Virus record (IMG/VR): IMGVR_UViG_3300010388_000317
Location: 1-51,851 of that record
DNA: 51,851 nucleotides
DNA from: a virus
Strand: one strand, 5' to 3'
Positions within the stretch are counted from its first letter, which is position 1. Every line of letters starts with the position of its first letter. Shown piece by piece: positions 44,115 through 51,851 of this stretch. The notes under the pieces are model-generated. The model had not been told where the DNA came from. It made no database searches and saw only the letters and a program-made list of their open reading frames with translations. The position numbers and the translations under genes are program-made.

Positions 44115-46300
44115 TAAAAGCCTCCTGTAATCTTTTTAAGTGCTTTCATACCGTTCTTTGTAAAGTCTGACATACTAAACGACGACTCGTCTGTTGCTGC
44201 TGATTCTTGCATAGTTGCTCGACTTCCTGTTAATGTTTGTTCAAACATACCTTTAGTAAATGTACTAACTACTTGTCGAACTGTATAAATTCCACTAAAT
44301 TGTAGCAACGGAGATGTTGGAAACATTCCATCAAATTTATATGTACCTGTAGTTTGATCAAGATCCACTGGTACCCTAAAGTTAACTATAATATTAACTT
44401 CTCCCATTTGATAATTTACAGTACCATCTTTATTTAAATTTGGATATTGAGTTGGTTTTGATGTATAATTACCAAATCCACTATGATGCAAAAACATAGG
44501 ATCACCTATAATTTTCATATTCAAATCAATCATTTCACCGCCTTTAGTAATTGCATCATGGAATAACTTAGCAGCCCGTGTTCCTGCAGTTTCTGTTCCG
44601 CCGCCGCCGTGTTTATCAGTTTGCATAAAAGTTGCAATGTATGAAGTCGACGTTGGATTAGTTCCTTTTTCTGGTGGGTTACCTAAAACTGCTACTGTAT
44701 TAACATCTTTTTCTTTAGTAGTTGCGCCTTGTTGTGCGGCATTTTTTATATCTTGTGAGCCTTTTGAATAATCAGCTGCCATCATTGCACTAAACGTACT
44801 TTCTAGCTTGATTTCAAAATTAACTACATCAACGTTTTTACCAGTGTAAATGTAGTTGTACTCTTTTATAATATTTGATGTTAACAAATCAAAACCTGGT
44901 GGTTTTTGCCCTGGTGCAACAATACCTGAACTTGCATGTGCATTATATGGTATTACACGATACACAATGATTTTAGGTTTTGTTCCAGTAAGTGGATAAT
45001 TTGCCTCAGTAGAAATATTATACACTTGGATATCTATCTTCCACCATTTCTTATAACCTGATGGTGATGTACCTTCTGGTTTAAGAGATTCTGTTGGGAA
45101 TGTACTCTGCAATAATACCTGGTTAATAGCATTTGGAATATCAGAATCTTGTCTAAACTTAAAATCACATTCAGTTGGTTTAGGTGTGTTATTTGCACGA
45201 ACATACGCCATCTTATCTGCATCATATATTTTATTTTCTTTTCCATACGACGGATCGGGCGTTTTTTCAGTACCAAAACCTAACGATGCTTTACCAATAA
45301 TATTACAATCTTCAGGTTTTTGAACATGCATGTGATCATAAACTTTACTAGTGGATACTCCTAACTTTTCAAATAACGTACTAGCAGATGCGCTGCCAGT
45401 AGTTGCACTAGAGTTACTATCAGAACTAGTATCAGATGCAATTTCTTTTGGAAACAATATTACAATTTCATCTGGTACTTCTACAATCTTGTCAGCTTTA
45501 AATTGTTGTAATCTCTTGTTCCATACTGCTTGCAAACTATTTTCACCGGTTTGTAAAATTTCTTGGACAGTAGTTCCTTTAATAGACATATCAGTTTTTA
45601 ACTTAGCATGTTTATCTGCTAATCCAATATCGTTCCATACGTATGCTGAAACATTATAATGCGAACCGGTTGTATCAACTTTCATACTAATATTTTGAAA
45701 CTTAAACGGTATAAATCTAGTTGCAGATGGTATCGGTAACATGGTTCCAGTTTCTACGTTTCCACGAAATTCAATAGTTAATAAAAACGGAGCCTCATTC
45801 CAGTTGCGATGGTCTGCGTCCCATGCTGCTTGTTGACATGCCATTGTAAACAACCCCATACTAAATGGTTCGTAAATCTCAAATGACACATTAGTCGATG
45901 TGGTGTTATTTCCTTGTATAAATCCGACATTTCCTTCGACTTTTAAATTATCAATAAAATAATCAAACTTTCCGTAGTCTAGTTTTACTCGATTATCAGG
46001 ATCTGCATTTGCAGATTTACAAATAATTTGTGGAGGAGATCCGTATCTGTCACCCGGTTGCAATGTTTTATTTTTAAAATAAGAATTGTCTGGGTCTTCA
46101 ATATCCTTATCATGTAGTACACTTATGGTTAAAATATAATCATAAGTCGCATAATTATGAAGTATATTCGGTATTGGTAGTGAGATTTTAGGTATTTCTT
46201 CAAAATCTAATCCAATATCTGATGCAAATTCTTTTATGCTAGTTGCAATAATTTTTGAGGTATCTTCAACAAATGTAGTTGCCGAATTTAATAATGACAT
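44114..46300 (-). CDS. baseplate hub structural protein (728 aa), gp27-like by position
   Basis: Lies directly before gp5 and is linked to it by a stop/start overlap (TAATG). The N-terminal part (ILHNYATYDYILTISVLHD, then FDYFIDNLKVEGNVGFIQGN and TNVSFEIYEPFSMGLFTM) is beta-rich and looks like a hub-type fold. The C terminus has FSGIYTVRQVVSTFTKGMFE and QTLTGSRATM, a pattern common in hub proteins that dock a tail tube. T4 gp27 pairs with gp5, so a gp27-like role is inferred; direct sequence similarity is not claimed. The length is nearly double that of T4 gp27 (391). Confidence 0.7.
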   Translation of the reverse strand: MSLLNSATTFVEDTSKIIATSIKEFASDIGLDFEEIPKISLPIPNILHNYATYDYILTISVLHDKDIEDPDNSYFKNKTLQPGDRYGSPPQIICKSANADPDNRVKLDYGKFDYFIDNLKVEGNVGFIQGNNTTSTNVSFEIYEPFSMGLFTMACQQAAWDADHRNWNEAPFLLTIEFRGNVETGTMLPIPSATRFIPFKFQNISMKVDTTGSHYNVSAYVWNDIGLADKHAKLKTDMSIKGTTVQEILQTGENSLQAVWNKRLQQFKADKIVEVPDEIVILFPKEIASDTSSDSNSSATTGSASASTLFEKLGVSTSKVYDHMHVQKPEDCNIIGKASLGFGTEKTPDPSYGKENKIYDADKMAYVRANNTPKPTECDFKFRQDSDIPNAINQVLLQSTFPTESLKPEGTSPSGYKKWWKIDIQVYNISTEANYPLTGTKPKIIVYRVIPYNAHASSGIVAPGQKPPGFDLLTSNIIKEYNYIYTGKNVDVVNFEIKLESTFSAMMAADYSKGSQDIKNAAQQGATTKEKDVNTVAVLGNPPEKGTNPTSTSYIATFMQTDKHGGGGTETAGTRAAKLFHDAITKGGEMIDLNMKIIGDPMFLHHSGFGNYTSKPTQYPNLNKDGTVNYQMGEVNIIVNFRVPVDLDQTTGTYKFDGMFPTSPLLQFSGIYTVRQVVSTFTKGMFEQTLTGSRATMQESAATDESSFSMSDFTKNGMKALKKITGGF

Positions 46301-46301
46301 G

Positions 46302-46604
46302 TTATATTCCTAATGAAACTTTTAATTTACTATACTGTGGTATATATATTTTTGCCCCAGGAACAAAATCAAAGATCGGATCTTGAATTACATTTAAATT
46401 TCGTTGAGTAAACACCCACCACAACCCAGCATCACCGTATAAATCGTATGCTAATAAATCTGGACGATGCTTGTATTGCGCTTCAATTATATACAGAAAA
46501 TCTGAAACTTCTGCAGCAACTGGCCTAATTCTCATTACATCTAAGTAACCTTGTGTAACTGGTGTGTTAAACCATGGACTTACTTTACTATATTTCGCTG
46601 TCAT
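46302..46604 (-). CDS. baseplate wedge protein gp53
   Basis: 100 residues. The family signature YDLYGDAGLWWVFTQRNLNV (about 54-73), followed by IQDPIFDFVPGAKIYIP, is clear; the last part is LysM-like. gp53 clamps neighbouring wedges together in the baseplate. It is shorter than T4 gp53 (196), as usual for marine T4-like phages. The start overlaps the upstream stop by one base. Confidence 0.93.
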   Translation of the reverse strand: MTAKYSKVSPWFNTPVTQGYLDVMRIRPVAAEVSDFLYIIEAQYKHRPDLLAYDLYGDAGLWWVFTQRNLNVIQDPIFDFVPGAKIYIPQYSKLKVSLGI

Positions 46605-47506
46605 TATACATACCCAAAACTGTTATTAAGATATGCGCCTGCAACAAAGTTATCTAAACTAAATTTACGAGCACTTGTTCTACTATATGCAGGTACTACA
46701 GTTACAGAGAATGTACTTCTTGTAGGTACATGTGCAATACCTCCAGACGATGTGCCGCCTACTCCTAATGAATTTGCTAGTGTAGCAACTGAACTAACTG
46801 CATCTGCAACATCAGTTAACGCATCAAAGCCAAGTGCTCCACCGACTGCGCCTGCTGCACCTGCAATTGCACCAATTACTCCCATCATACTAGTATCAGT
46901 TTTAACTGGAATGTAATCACATTCTGCAGTTAAACTTGTACCAAATGATTTAACTATAACTGGAACATTATTAAATACGTAACTTCCATATCCGTTTAAC
47001 ATAACTACCGGTGGCGGATTTCCTGCTTTAGGATCATATCCTGAAAACATTTTAGTTACTGATCTAAAATAATGCAACGCTGCAATCCAATACAATGCTT
47101 GTGCTTCATCTTCAACATTCATTGGAGCAGTTATACTAATTTCACCCGGTTCACTATGTTGATATGTTTGAAACGCAAAATTTGAATGTAACGGCGACAT
47201 CTTTTGATATGATGCAGAACTTGCAATGTTAATAGTTGGCGTATACGGAAATATCATACCTCCTGCATCATGCAACGGTTTTAGAACTGGGCTACCTCTA
47301 AAACTCGGCCATGTTGGCAATGACAGCCGAACTCGCCAATCATCAATCATCATATCCTCAATTACTGCAACTGCGCTCATTAGATCACCAGCAACTTCGC
47401 CTGCTCTAGGTAACGAAAATGATCGCCGGCCACTTAAAAACTCTAATGCATTTCCTGCTGCGCCAATGCCTGCACCTGCGGCTGCGCCTAAACCTGAAAT
47501 TGACAT
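46604..47506 (-). CDS. tail tube-baseplate junction protein, gp48/gp54 type
   Basis: First gene of the minus-strand late block, 300 residues. Recognisable parts are MIFPYTPTINIASSASYQKM, the SEPGEISITAPMNVEDEAQA block and WIAALHYFRSVTKMF, followed by GNPPPVVMLNGYG and SFGTSLTAECDYIPV. A glycine/alanine-rich hydrophobic stretch is near 210-225. This fits the baseplate cap proteins that start tail tube assembly (T4 gp48 and gp54 are related to each other). Which of the two it represents is not certain. Its late-type promoter at 47529-47536 is 22 bases before the start, with AGGAGT as ribosome site. Confidence 0.8.
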   Translation of the reverse strand: MSISGLGAAAGAGIGAAGNALEFLSGRRSFSLPRAGEVAGDLMSAVAVIEDMMIDDWRVRLSLPTWPSFRGSPVLKPLHDAGGMIFPYTPTINIASSASYQKMSPLHSNFAFQTYQHSEPGEISITAPMNVEDEAQALYWIAALHYFRSVTKMFSGYDPKAGNPPPVVMLNGYGSYVFNNVPVIVKSFGTSLTAECDYIPVKTDTSMMGVIGAIAGAAGAVGGALGFDALTDVADAVSSVATLANSLGVGGTSSGGIAHVPTRSTFSVTVVPAYSRTSARKFSLDNFVAGAYLNNSFGYV

Positions 47507-47528
47507 AATTATACTCCTTTTATTGTAT

Positions 47529-47536
47529 TATTTATT
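47529..47536 (-). promoter_or_regulatory. late promoter AATAAATA heading the virion operon
   Basis: The minus strand reads AATAAATA, 22 bases before the first virion gene. Its outer end touches the -35 of the divergent gp55 promoter (47536-47541). It is the first element for the 37.5-kb minus-strand block. Confidence 0.7.
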
Positions 47537-47564
47537 TGACTTTATTAAGTGCAGAGTTTATAAT
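47536..47564 (+). promoter_or_regulatory. sigma70-type promoter for the gp55 sigma gene
   Basis: TTGACT at 47536-47541, a 17-base spacer and TATAAT at 47559-47564. The transcript should begin near 47571, before the ribosome site GGAG at 47577-47580. This implies that host polymerase makes the late sigma factor early. Confidence 0.85.
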
Positions 47565-47589
47565 ATACGTGTAAATGGAGATACGAACA

Positions 47590-48414
47590 ATGCTTACACC
47601 AAAAGTAAATTACCTAAATAACAAAGATATGCTACTAGAAATACATAGATCAAAAAGCTCTTATTGTGTTTTTACAGACCCGGCATATCATCAATACGAT
47701 ATTATTTTACCTAGTTTAGATAAAATAAACATTCGAACTGTCGCTGACGCAAAACGGAATCAAGCAAAGCGATTAGGAGATCAAAATTATGCTTTTCGAA
47801 AAAGCGAAGGCGAAAAAATTAAACAAGCCGAATGTGAAATCAATTATAAAACAATTCCTAAAGAAGGTTTAGTATTTAGAATTATGTCTTATGACCATAT
47901 TCCACTTAACGCAACTAGAAAGAAAAACCCAAAAACAGAAGCAGACAAAAGAGAAAAAGTAAACTTTCCGCCGTTTCAACATTATAAATTTATAGACAAC
48001 GAACTAGTATGTGTAGGTAAAAGCCATTGGAAAGGCGACTTAGAAACTGGACATTTTGATAAAAATGCAGGACAAATTACTGATACACTAGCTCGTATGA
48101 TGATTAAATTATGTGAACGTTATGCTACTAGAGGTAACGTTAGAGGTTACACATACAACGATGAAATGCGTGGACAAGCAATATTACAATTAACACAGAT
48201 TGGATTACAATTTGATGAATCTAAATCAGATAACCCGTTTGCTTATTTCACAGCAGCAGTTACTAATAGTTTTGTTCGAGTTATTAATATTGAAAAACGA
48301 AATCAAAATATTAGAGATGATATTTTAGAAATGAACGGAATGAATCCATCGTACACTAGAACAGGATCTGAGGAATATGAAAACGCAATGCGACGATCAG
48401 ACGAATACGAGTAA
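47590..48414 (+). CDS. late transcription sigma factor, gp55 family
   Basis: gp55 directs RNA polymerase to T4-type late promoters. The sigma-2-like region is well preserved: GYTYNDEMRGQAILQLTQIG, FDESKSDNPFAYFTAAVTNS and FVRVINIEKRNQNIRDDILE. The ATG at 47590 is chosen because GGAG lies 9 nt upstream; the in-frame ATG at 47575 would be only about 4 nt from the predicted transcript start and has no ribosome site. The 274-residue product is longer than T4 gp55 (185), the extra being N-terminal (LVFRIMSYDHIPLN, NFPPFQHYKF, GKSHWKGDLETGHF). Its gene is divergent from the late operon it should switch on. Confidence 0.88.
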   Translation: MLTPKVNYLNNKDMLLEIHRSKSSYCVFTDPAYHQYDIILPSLDKINIRTVADAKRNQAKRLGDQNYAFRKSEGEKIKQAECEINYKTIPKEGLVFRIMSYDHIPLNATRKKNPKTEADKREKVNFPPFQHYKFIDNELVCVGKSHWKGDLETGHFDKNAGQITDTLARMMIKLCERYATRGNVRGYTYNDEMRGQAILQLTQIGLQFDESKSDNPFAYFTAAVTNSFVRVINIEKRNQNIRDDILEMNGMNPSYTRTGSEEYENAMRRSDEYE

Positions 48415-48631
48415 CACGTTACCATTATCACACCCGGTAGTTGAATACGCATATCAACATTTAGTACAATCGCTACCGAGTACTTACAATCGCAACCAAA
48501 TAGAAAAACTTTACGAAGAAAAATATAACTGTAAACTAACCTGGCATGATAACCTTGGAATAAGTGGAACAGTTACATTTAACAGAGATAAAGACTTAAC
48601 TTGGTTCTTATTACAACACAGCGAATTATGA
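48377..48631 (+). CDS. small unknown protein between gp55 and gp47 (84 aa)
   Basis: Overlaps the gp55 end by 38 bases. AGGA lies only 2 nt before the ATG, a poor spacing, so translation is probably coupled to gp55. The protein has a hydrophilic N terminus, then HPVVEYAYQHLVQSLPSTYN and a C-terminal LTWFLLQHSEL. Function unknown; it is supported mainly by tight packing and same-strand context. Confidence 0.6.
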   Translation: MKTQCDDQTNTSNTLPLSHPVVEYAYQHLVQSLPSTYNRNQIEKLYEEKYNCKLTWHDNLGISGTVTFNRDKDLTWFLLQHSEL

Positions 48632-48635
48632 AATA

Positions 48636-49649
48636 ATGAATAATTTATTTAAAAAAGCAGCAGTATTTACAGATATACATTTTGGTCTAAAGTCAAACAG
48701 CAGTGTTCACAATCAAGATTGTGAAGAATTTGTAGATTGGTACATCGATAAAGCTAAAGAAGAAGGATGTGATGTTGGTATCTTTATGGGAGATTGGCAT
48801 CACAATCGCAACAGTTTAAACATTACAACAATGGATTACAGCCTAAGAGCGTTAGAAAAATTAGGTCAAGCATTTGATGAATTTTACTTTTTTCCTGGTA
48901 ATCACGACCTTTATTATAAAGACAAACGTGATATACACAGCGTTGAATTTGGCAAATATATCCCCGGAATTACAGTAGTTCACCATCCGACTACCATCGG
49001 AAATGTTACATTATGCCCGTGGTTAGTACACGATGAATGGAAAGAAATTGGTAAGAAAGGTGCAAAATATATCTTTGGACACTTTGAATTACCTCACTTT
49101 TTTATGAACGCAATGGTCCAGATGCCCGATCACGGTGAAATTAGTTTAGACTCTTTTAGCAGTTATGAACTAGGATTTAGTGGACATTTTCACAAAAGAC
49201 AACAACGTGAAAACATGCATTATATTGGAAATGCCTTTCCACATAACTATGCAGATGCATGGGATGATGCAAGAGGTATGATGGTTTTAGAATGGGGCGG
49301 ACAACCAGAATTCTTTACTTGGCCAAATCAACCTACATTTAGAACTGTTAAATTAAGTCAACTTATTGACGAATCTGATAAGATTTTAAAGCCAAATCAG
49401 CACTTAAGAGTTTCATTAGACATTGATATTAGCTTTGAAGAAGCTAGCTTTATTAAAGAAAAGTTTATTGGAGATTACAAATTAAGAGAACTTAAAGTAA
49501 TTGAAGAACGTAAATCAATAGACGTAACAAGCAACGTAGACATTGAAGCATTTGAAAGTATAGACGAAATTGTAGCAACACAAATTGTAAACATCGATTC
49601 AGAAACTTATAACAAAAACACATTATTATCAATCTATAGCAACCTATGA
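48636..49649 (+). CDS. recombination endonuclease subunit gp47 (Mre11/SbcD-like nuclease)
   Basis: gp47 with gp46 resects DNA ends for recombination-dependent replication. 337 residues against 339 in T4. All metallophosphoesterase motifs are present: TDIHFG (12-17), GDWHHNR (51-57), PGNHDLY (92-98), FGHFEL (about 146-151) and SGHFHKR (about 178-184). In T4-like phages gp46 normally follows closely; here an HNH gene intervenes. The last bases (ATGA at 49646-49649) look like a stop/start overlap that now leads only to a seven-codon frame. Confidence 0.94.
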   Translation: MNNLFKKAAVFTDIHFGLKSNSSVHNQDCEEFVDWYIDKAKEEGCDVGIFMGDWHHNRNSLNITTMDYSLRALEKLGQAFDEFYFFPGNHDLYYKDKRDIHSVEFGKYIPGITVVHHPTTIGNVTLCPWLVHDEWKEIGKKGAKYIFGHFELPHFFMNAMVQMPDHGEISLDSFSSYELGFSGHFHKRQQRENMHYIGNAFPHNYADAWDDARGMMVLEWGGQPEFFTWPNQPTFRTVKLSQLIDESDKILKPNQHLRVSLDIDISFEEASFIKEKFIGDYKLRELKVIEERKSIDVTSNVDIEAFESIDEIVATQIVNIDSETYNKNTLLSIYSNL

Positions 49650-49664
49650 AGATATCTTTAATTT

Positions 49665-49672
49665 TATAAATA
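49665..49672 (+). promoter_or_regulatory. late promoter TATAAATA of the HNH gene
   Basis: An exact match to the T4 late consensus, in the gap between gp47 and the HNH gene. The expected transcript start (about 49678) excludes use of the ATG at 49678 with a leader and favours the ATG at 49714. Late self-promoters are known for T4 homing endonucleases such as I-TevI. Confidence 0.65.
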
Positions 49673-49713
49673 TTGTTATGTTAGCAACGCACAACGTTAT
49701 AGGAAACATCACA

Positions 49714-50541
49714 ATGCATAAACAAGTAGAAAAATATATTAATAGAAAATCATTTCAAAAAAAAGTAAAACATGTTAATAATGAAATTATCAACTCATTA
49801 GATGACGTTATTAGTTACTTTGGAACTAACGTGTTTAACAGAAACAAATCTGTATTTTCACAACATATTATTGAAAATACAATACCCGCTATGATTGAAC
49901 ACGGAGTTACTAATTTAACTGCTAATTTAATTAAGTTAGAACAAGTAACAAAGAATACGTTAGACCATTATAAATTAATTTATAATAATGACGCTGAAGA
50001 AATTTACAATATAAAAGTTGAAAAAGGATTACAAACTGAAAATAATTTTATTTCTCGATACGGTGCAATGGAAGGTAAAGAGAAATGGAGTTTGTATTCA
50101 AAAAATAAAAGTAGACAAAATACGTTAATAGGTTATCAAGAACGATACGGTGCTACACTAGGAGAACAAAAATTTAATGAGTATAGCAATCGGCAACGTT
50201 ACACTAATTCAATAGAATACTACTTTGAAACATACGGTGACGATTTAGGAGAAAAAATGTATTTACAACGATACCCTGCATATGAATACGGAGACAGCTA
50301 TCGTGACTATAAAAATGCAGTGTATCGAATGAGTCAAAAAATATACGATGAAAACAAAGCTAATATAAATCCAGAAAATTATCCTAGAACTAGAATGGGA
50401 GTACAAGATGGTTGGCAGTTAGACCATATAAAACCAGTAATTGAATGTTTTAAAGAGGGTATATCAATTGAAGACGCTTCTAATATTAGCAATTTAAGAA
50501 TGTTACCATGGAAAGAAAATCTAATGAGAAATTTTAAATGA
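49714..50541 (+). CDS. HNH homing endonuclease-like protein inserted between gp47 and gp46
   Basis: 275 residues from the ATG at 49714 (AGGAAA about 9 nt upstream); an in-frame ATG at 49678 is less likely. The HNH core is at the C terminus: LDHIKPV (236-242), then SNLRML and KEN (about 259-269). The central region holds about three copies of a YGxxxGxxK-type unit (RYGAMEGKEKW, RYGATLGEQKF, TYGDDLGEKMY), probably DNA-binding. The gene splits the usual gp47-gp46 pair and its stop overlaps the gp46 start (ATGA). It is free-standing, not in an intron. Its own late promoter supports a selfish element expressed out of phase with its early neighbours. Confidence 0.85.
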   Translation: MHKQVEKYINRKSFQKKVKHVNNEIINSLDDVISYFGTNVFNRNKSVFSQHIIENTIPAMIEHGVTNLTANLIKLEQVTKNTLDHYKLIYNNDAEEIYNIKVEKGLQTENNFISRYGAMEGKEKWSLYSKNKSRQNTLIGYQERYGATLGEQKFNEYSNRQRYTNSIEYYFETYGDDLGEKMYLQRYPAYEYGDSYRDYKNAVYRMSQKIYDENKANINPENYPRTRMGVQDGWQLDHIKPVIECFKEGISIEDASNISNLRMLPWKENLMRNFK

Positions 50542-51851
50542 AAATTAAAACCTTAGTTGTAAAGAATTTTATGAGTGTTGGCAATCAATCGCAAGCTGTA
50601 GACTTTGAGAAAGAAAACCTAACACTTGTATTAGGAGAAAACTTAGATCAAGGCGGGGACGACTCTGGATCTAGAAATGGTACAGGCAAGACTACTATCG
50701 TAAACGCATTGAGTTATGCGCTTTACGGTACTGCTCTTACTAACATTAAAAAAGACAATTTAATCAATAAAATTAATAATAAGAATATGCTAGTTACACT
50801 ATCTTTTGAAAAGGACGGTAACACGTATCGCATCGAACGTGGACGAAAACCAACTGTTCTTAAGTTCTTTGTTAACGAAGAATCACAAGTGTTAGCAGAT
50901 GATGCACAAGGTGATATGAGAGAAACACAAAAAGACTTGCATCACTTGTTTGGTATGAGTCATGATATGTTCAAACATATTGTTGCATTAAACACTTACA
51001 CAGAACCATTCTTGTCAATGAGAGCAAATGATCAAAGAGAGATCATTGAGCAACTGTTAGGTATTACACTACTAAGTGAAAAAGCTGAAACACTTAAAGA
51101 ACAAGTTAGGCAAACTAAAGATACAATCTTGCAAGAAACTGCTAACATTGAAGCTGCTAAAAAGTCAAATGAGCGTATTCAACAAAGCATTGATACCTTA
51201 TTATTAAGACAAAAAGCGTGGTATAATCAACAAGAAACTGATCTTGAAAAACTTGCTCGTGCTATTGTAGAAATGGAAAGTGTAGACATTGAAGCTGAAA
51301 TTACTAACCACTCATTACTAAAAGATTACTTAGAGCAACGTGCAAAACTAGCAAGTCTTAACAAAGAAAAAGCAACTTTAGAGTCAGCATCAAATCAAGC
51401 TACTAAAACTAGAGACAAGTATGTTAAAGAAATTGAAGCACTCGATAATAAAAAATGTCATGCTTGTGAACAAGAATTACATGATCACAAACACACAGAG
51501 TTACTTGAAACTGCAGAACATCACTTAATTGAAGCACAAAAATATTTTGATAAAGTATCATCTGATTACAATAAAATATGCAATGAGCTAGCTAATATTA
51601 CAGTTATTGAAACTAGACCAGATACATATTACGAAACACTTGAGCAAGCATTAAAACATCAAACTAACTTTAAATCGTTAGAACAACAGTTGGAAATTAA
51701 AGCAGTTGACACTGACCCATATCAAGAACAAATTGACGAAATGCGCAATGCTGCACTACAAGAGATTAGCTGGGATAAGATTAACGAAGCAAATGCACTT
51801 AAAGATCATCAGGAGTTTTTGCTCAAACTGCTCACAAATAAAGACAGTTTT
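50538..51851 (+). CDS. recombination endonuclease subunit gp46 (Rad50/SbcC-like), 3' truncated by window
   Basis: 438 codons are visible with no stop. The N-terminal ABC-type ATPase begins MKIKTLVVKNFMSVGN. The P-loop is RNGTGKTT (46-53), preceded by a glycine/aspartate-rich insert (GGDDSGS), with Ser where Rad50 proteins usually have the first Gly. A Q-loop-like stretch is near 165-175. Coiled-coil follows from about 180 and the zinc hook is CHAC (307-310). The returning coil runs off the window; the C-terminal signature and Walker B lie outside. It forms the resection complex with gp47. Confidence 0.93.
   Translation, partial: MKIKTLVVKNFMSVGNQSQAVDFEKENLTLVLGENLDQGGDDSGSRNGTGKTTIVNALSYALYGTALTNIKKDNLINKINNKNMLVTLSFEKDGNTYRIERGRKPTVLKFFVNEESQVLADDAQGDMRETQKDLHHLFGMSHDMFKHIVALNTYTEPFLSMRANDQREIIEQLLGITLLSEKAETLKEQVRQTKDTILQETANIEAAKKSNERIQQSIDTLLLRQKAWYNQQETDLEKLARAIVEMESVDIEAEITNHSLLKDYLEQRAKLASLNKEKATLESASNQATKTRDKYVKEIEALDNKKCHACEQELHDHKHTELLETAEHHLIEAQKYFDKVSSDYNKICNELANITVIETRPDTYYETLEQALKHQTNFKSLEQQLEIKAVDTDPYQEQIDEMRNAALQEISWDKINEANALKDHQEFLLKLLTNKDSF

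Noticed and set aside
47575-47589. Upstream ATG as the gp55 start
   Set aside because: It is about 4 nt from the predicted transcript start and overlaps the GGAG that serves the ATG at 47590.
49678-49713. Upstream ATG as the HNH start
   Set aside because: No ribosome site and it coincides with the expected late transcript start; the ATG at 49714 has AGGAAA at good spacing.
1-51851. tRNA genes, integrase, attachment sites or insertion sequences
   Set aside because: None could be recognised; non-coding gaps are short and accounted for by promoters, leaders or the terminator.

Overview
The window is an AT-rich piece of a large T4-like myovirus genome. Its gene content and the style of its baseplate and fibre proteins resemble marine T4-like phages (cyanophage and pelagiphage type). 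The evidence is a baseplate set in T4-like order (gp48/54-like, gp53, hub, gp5, gp25, gp6), a late sigma factor of the gp55 family, gp47 and gp46, a T4 RNase H-type 5' exonuclease, and phage ThyX, FolE and QueE. No tRNA, rRNA, CRISPR array, integrase or insertion sequence is visible. The host cannot be read from the sequence.

Layout. (1) Bases 1-9937, plus strand: nucleotide and early/middle genes. A consensus sigma70-type promoter precedes folE, which is followed by a CSCG-motif protein, queE, RNase H/flap exonuclease and a run of small conserved-looking unknowns. Two further sigma70-type promoters drive a MoxR-type AAA+ ATPase and a vWA protein that also carries an HExxH motif. Four unknowns and thyX follow. 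A perfect palindrome (9945-9966) forms a shared terminator with the convergent late block. (2) Bases 9988-47506, minus strand, read from high to low coordinates: one block of virion genes. It runs gp48/54-like, gp53, hub protein, lysozyme-less gp5, gp25, gp6, a 3883-residue giant, a modular 409-residue fibre, a subtilisin-like protease, a conserved tail protein, three fibres sharing one N-terminal anchor domain, and a 2821-residue giant with Calx-beta-like repeats and glycine-rich ends. (3) Bases 47507-51851, plus strand: gp55 sigma, a small gene, gp47, an HNH homing endonuclease-like gene and the 5' part of gp46.

Regulation can be read directly. Four sigma70-like promoters (TTGACA/TTGACG/TTGACT with TATAAT/TATACT, spacers 16-17) precede plus-strand genes. 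A T4-late-type octamer (TATAAATA, AATAAATA or GATAAATA) sits in every minus-strand gap of 30 bases or more, 19-22 bases before the start codon. It also occurs before one plus-strand unknown gene and before the HNH gene. At 47507-47589 the sigma70-like promoter for gp55 abuts the divergent late promoter that gp55 should activate, which suggests a built-in switch.

The best leads for something new are the subtilase with its I9-like propeptide inside the tail operon, the MoxR/vWA-HExxH pair with a hairpin embedded in its promoter, the gp55 divergent switch, and the HNH insertion with its own late promoter and a possible relic of the old gp46 start. All functions are assigned by reading motifs; no database search was run.
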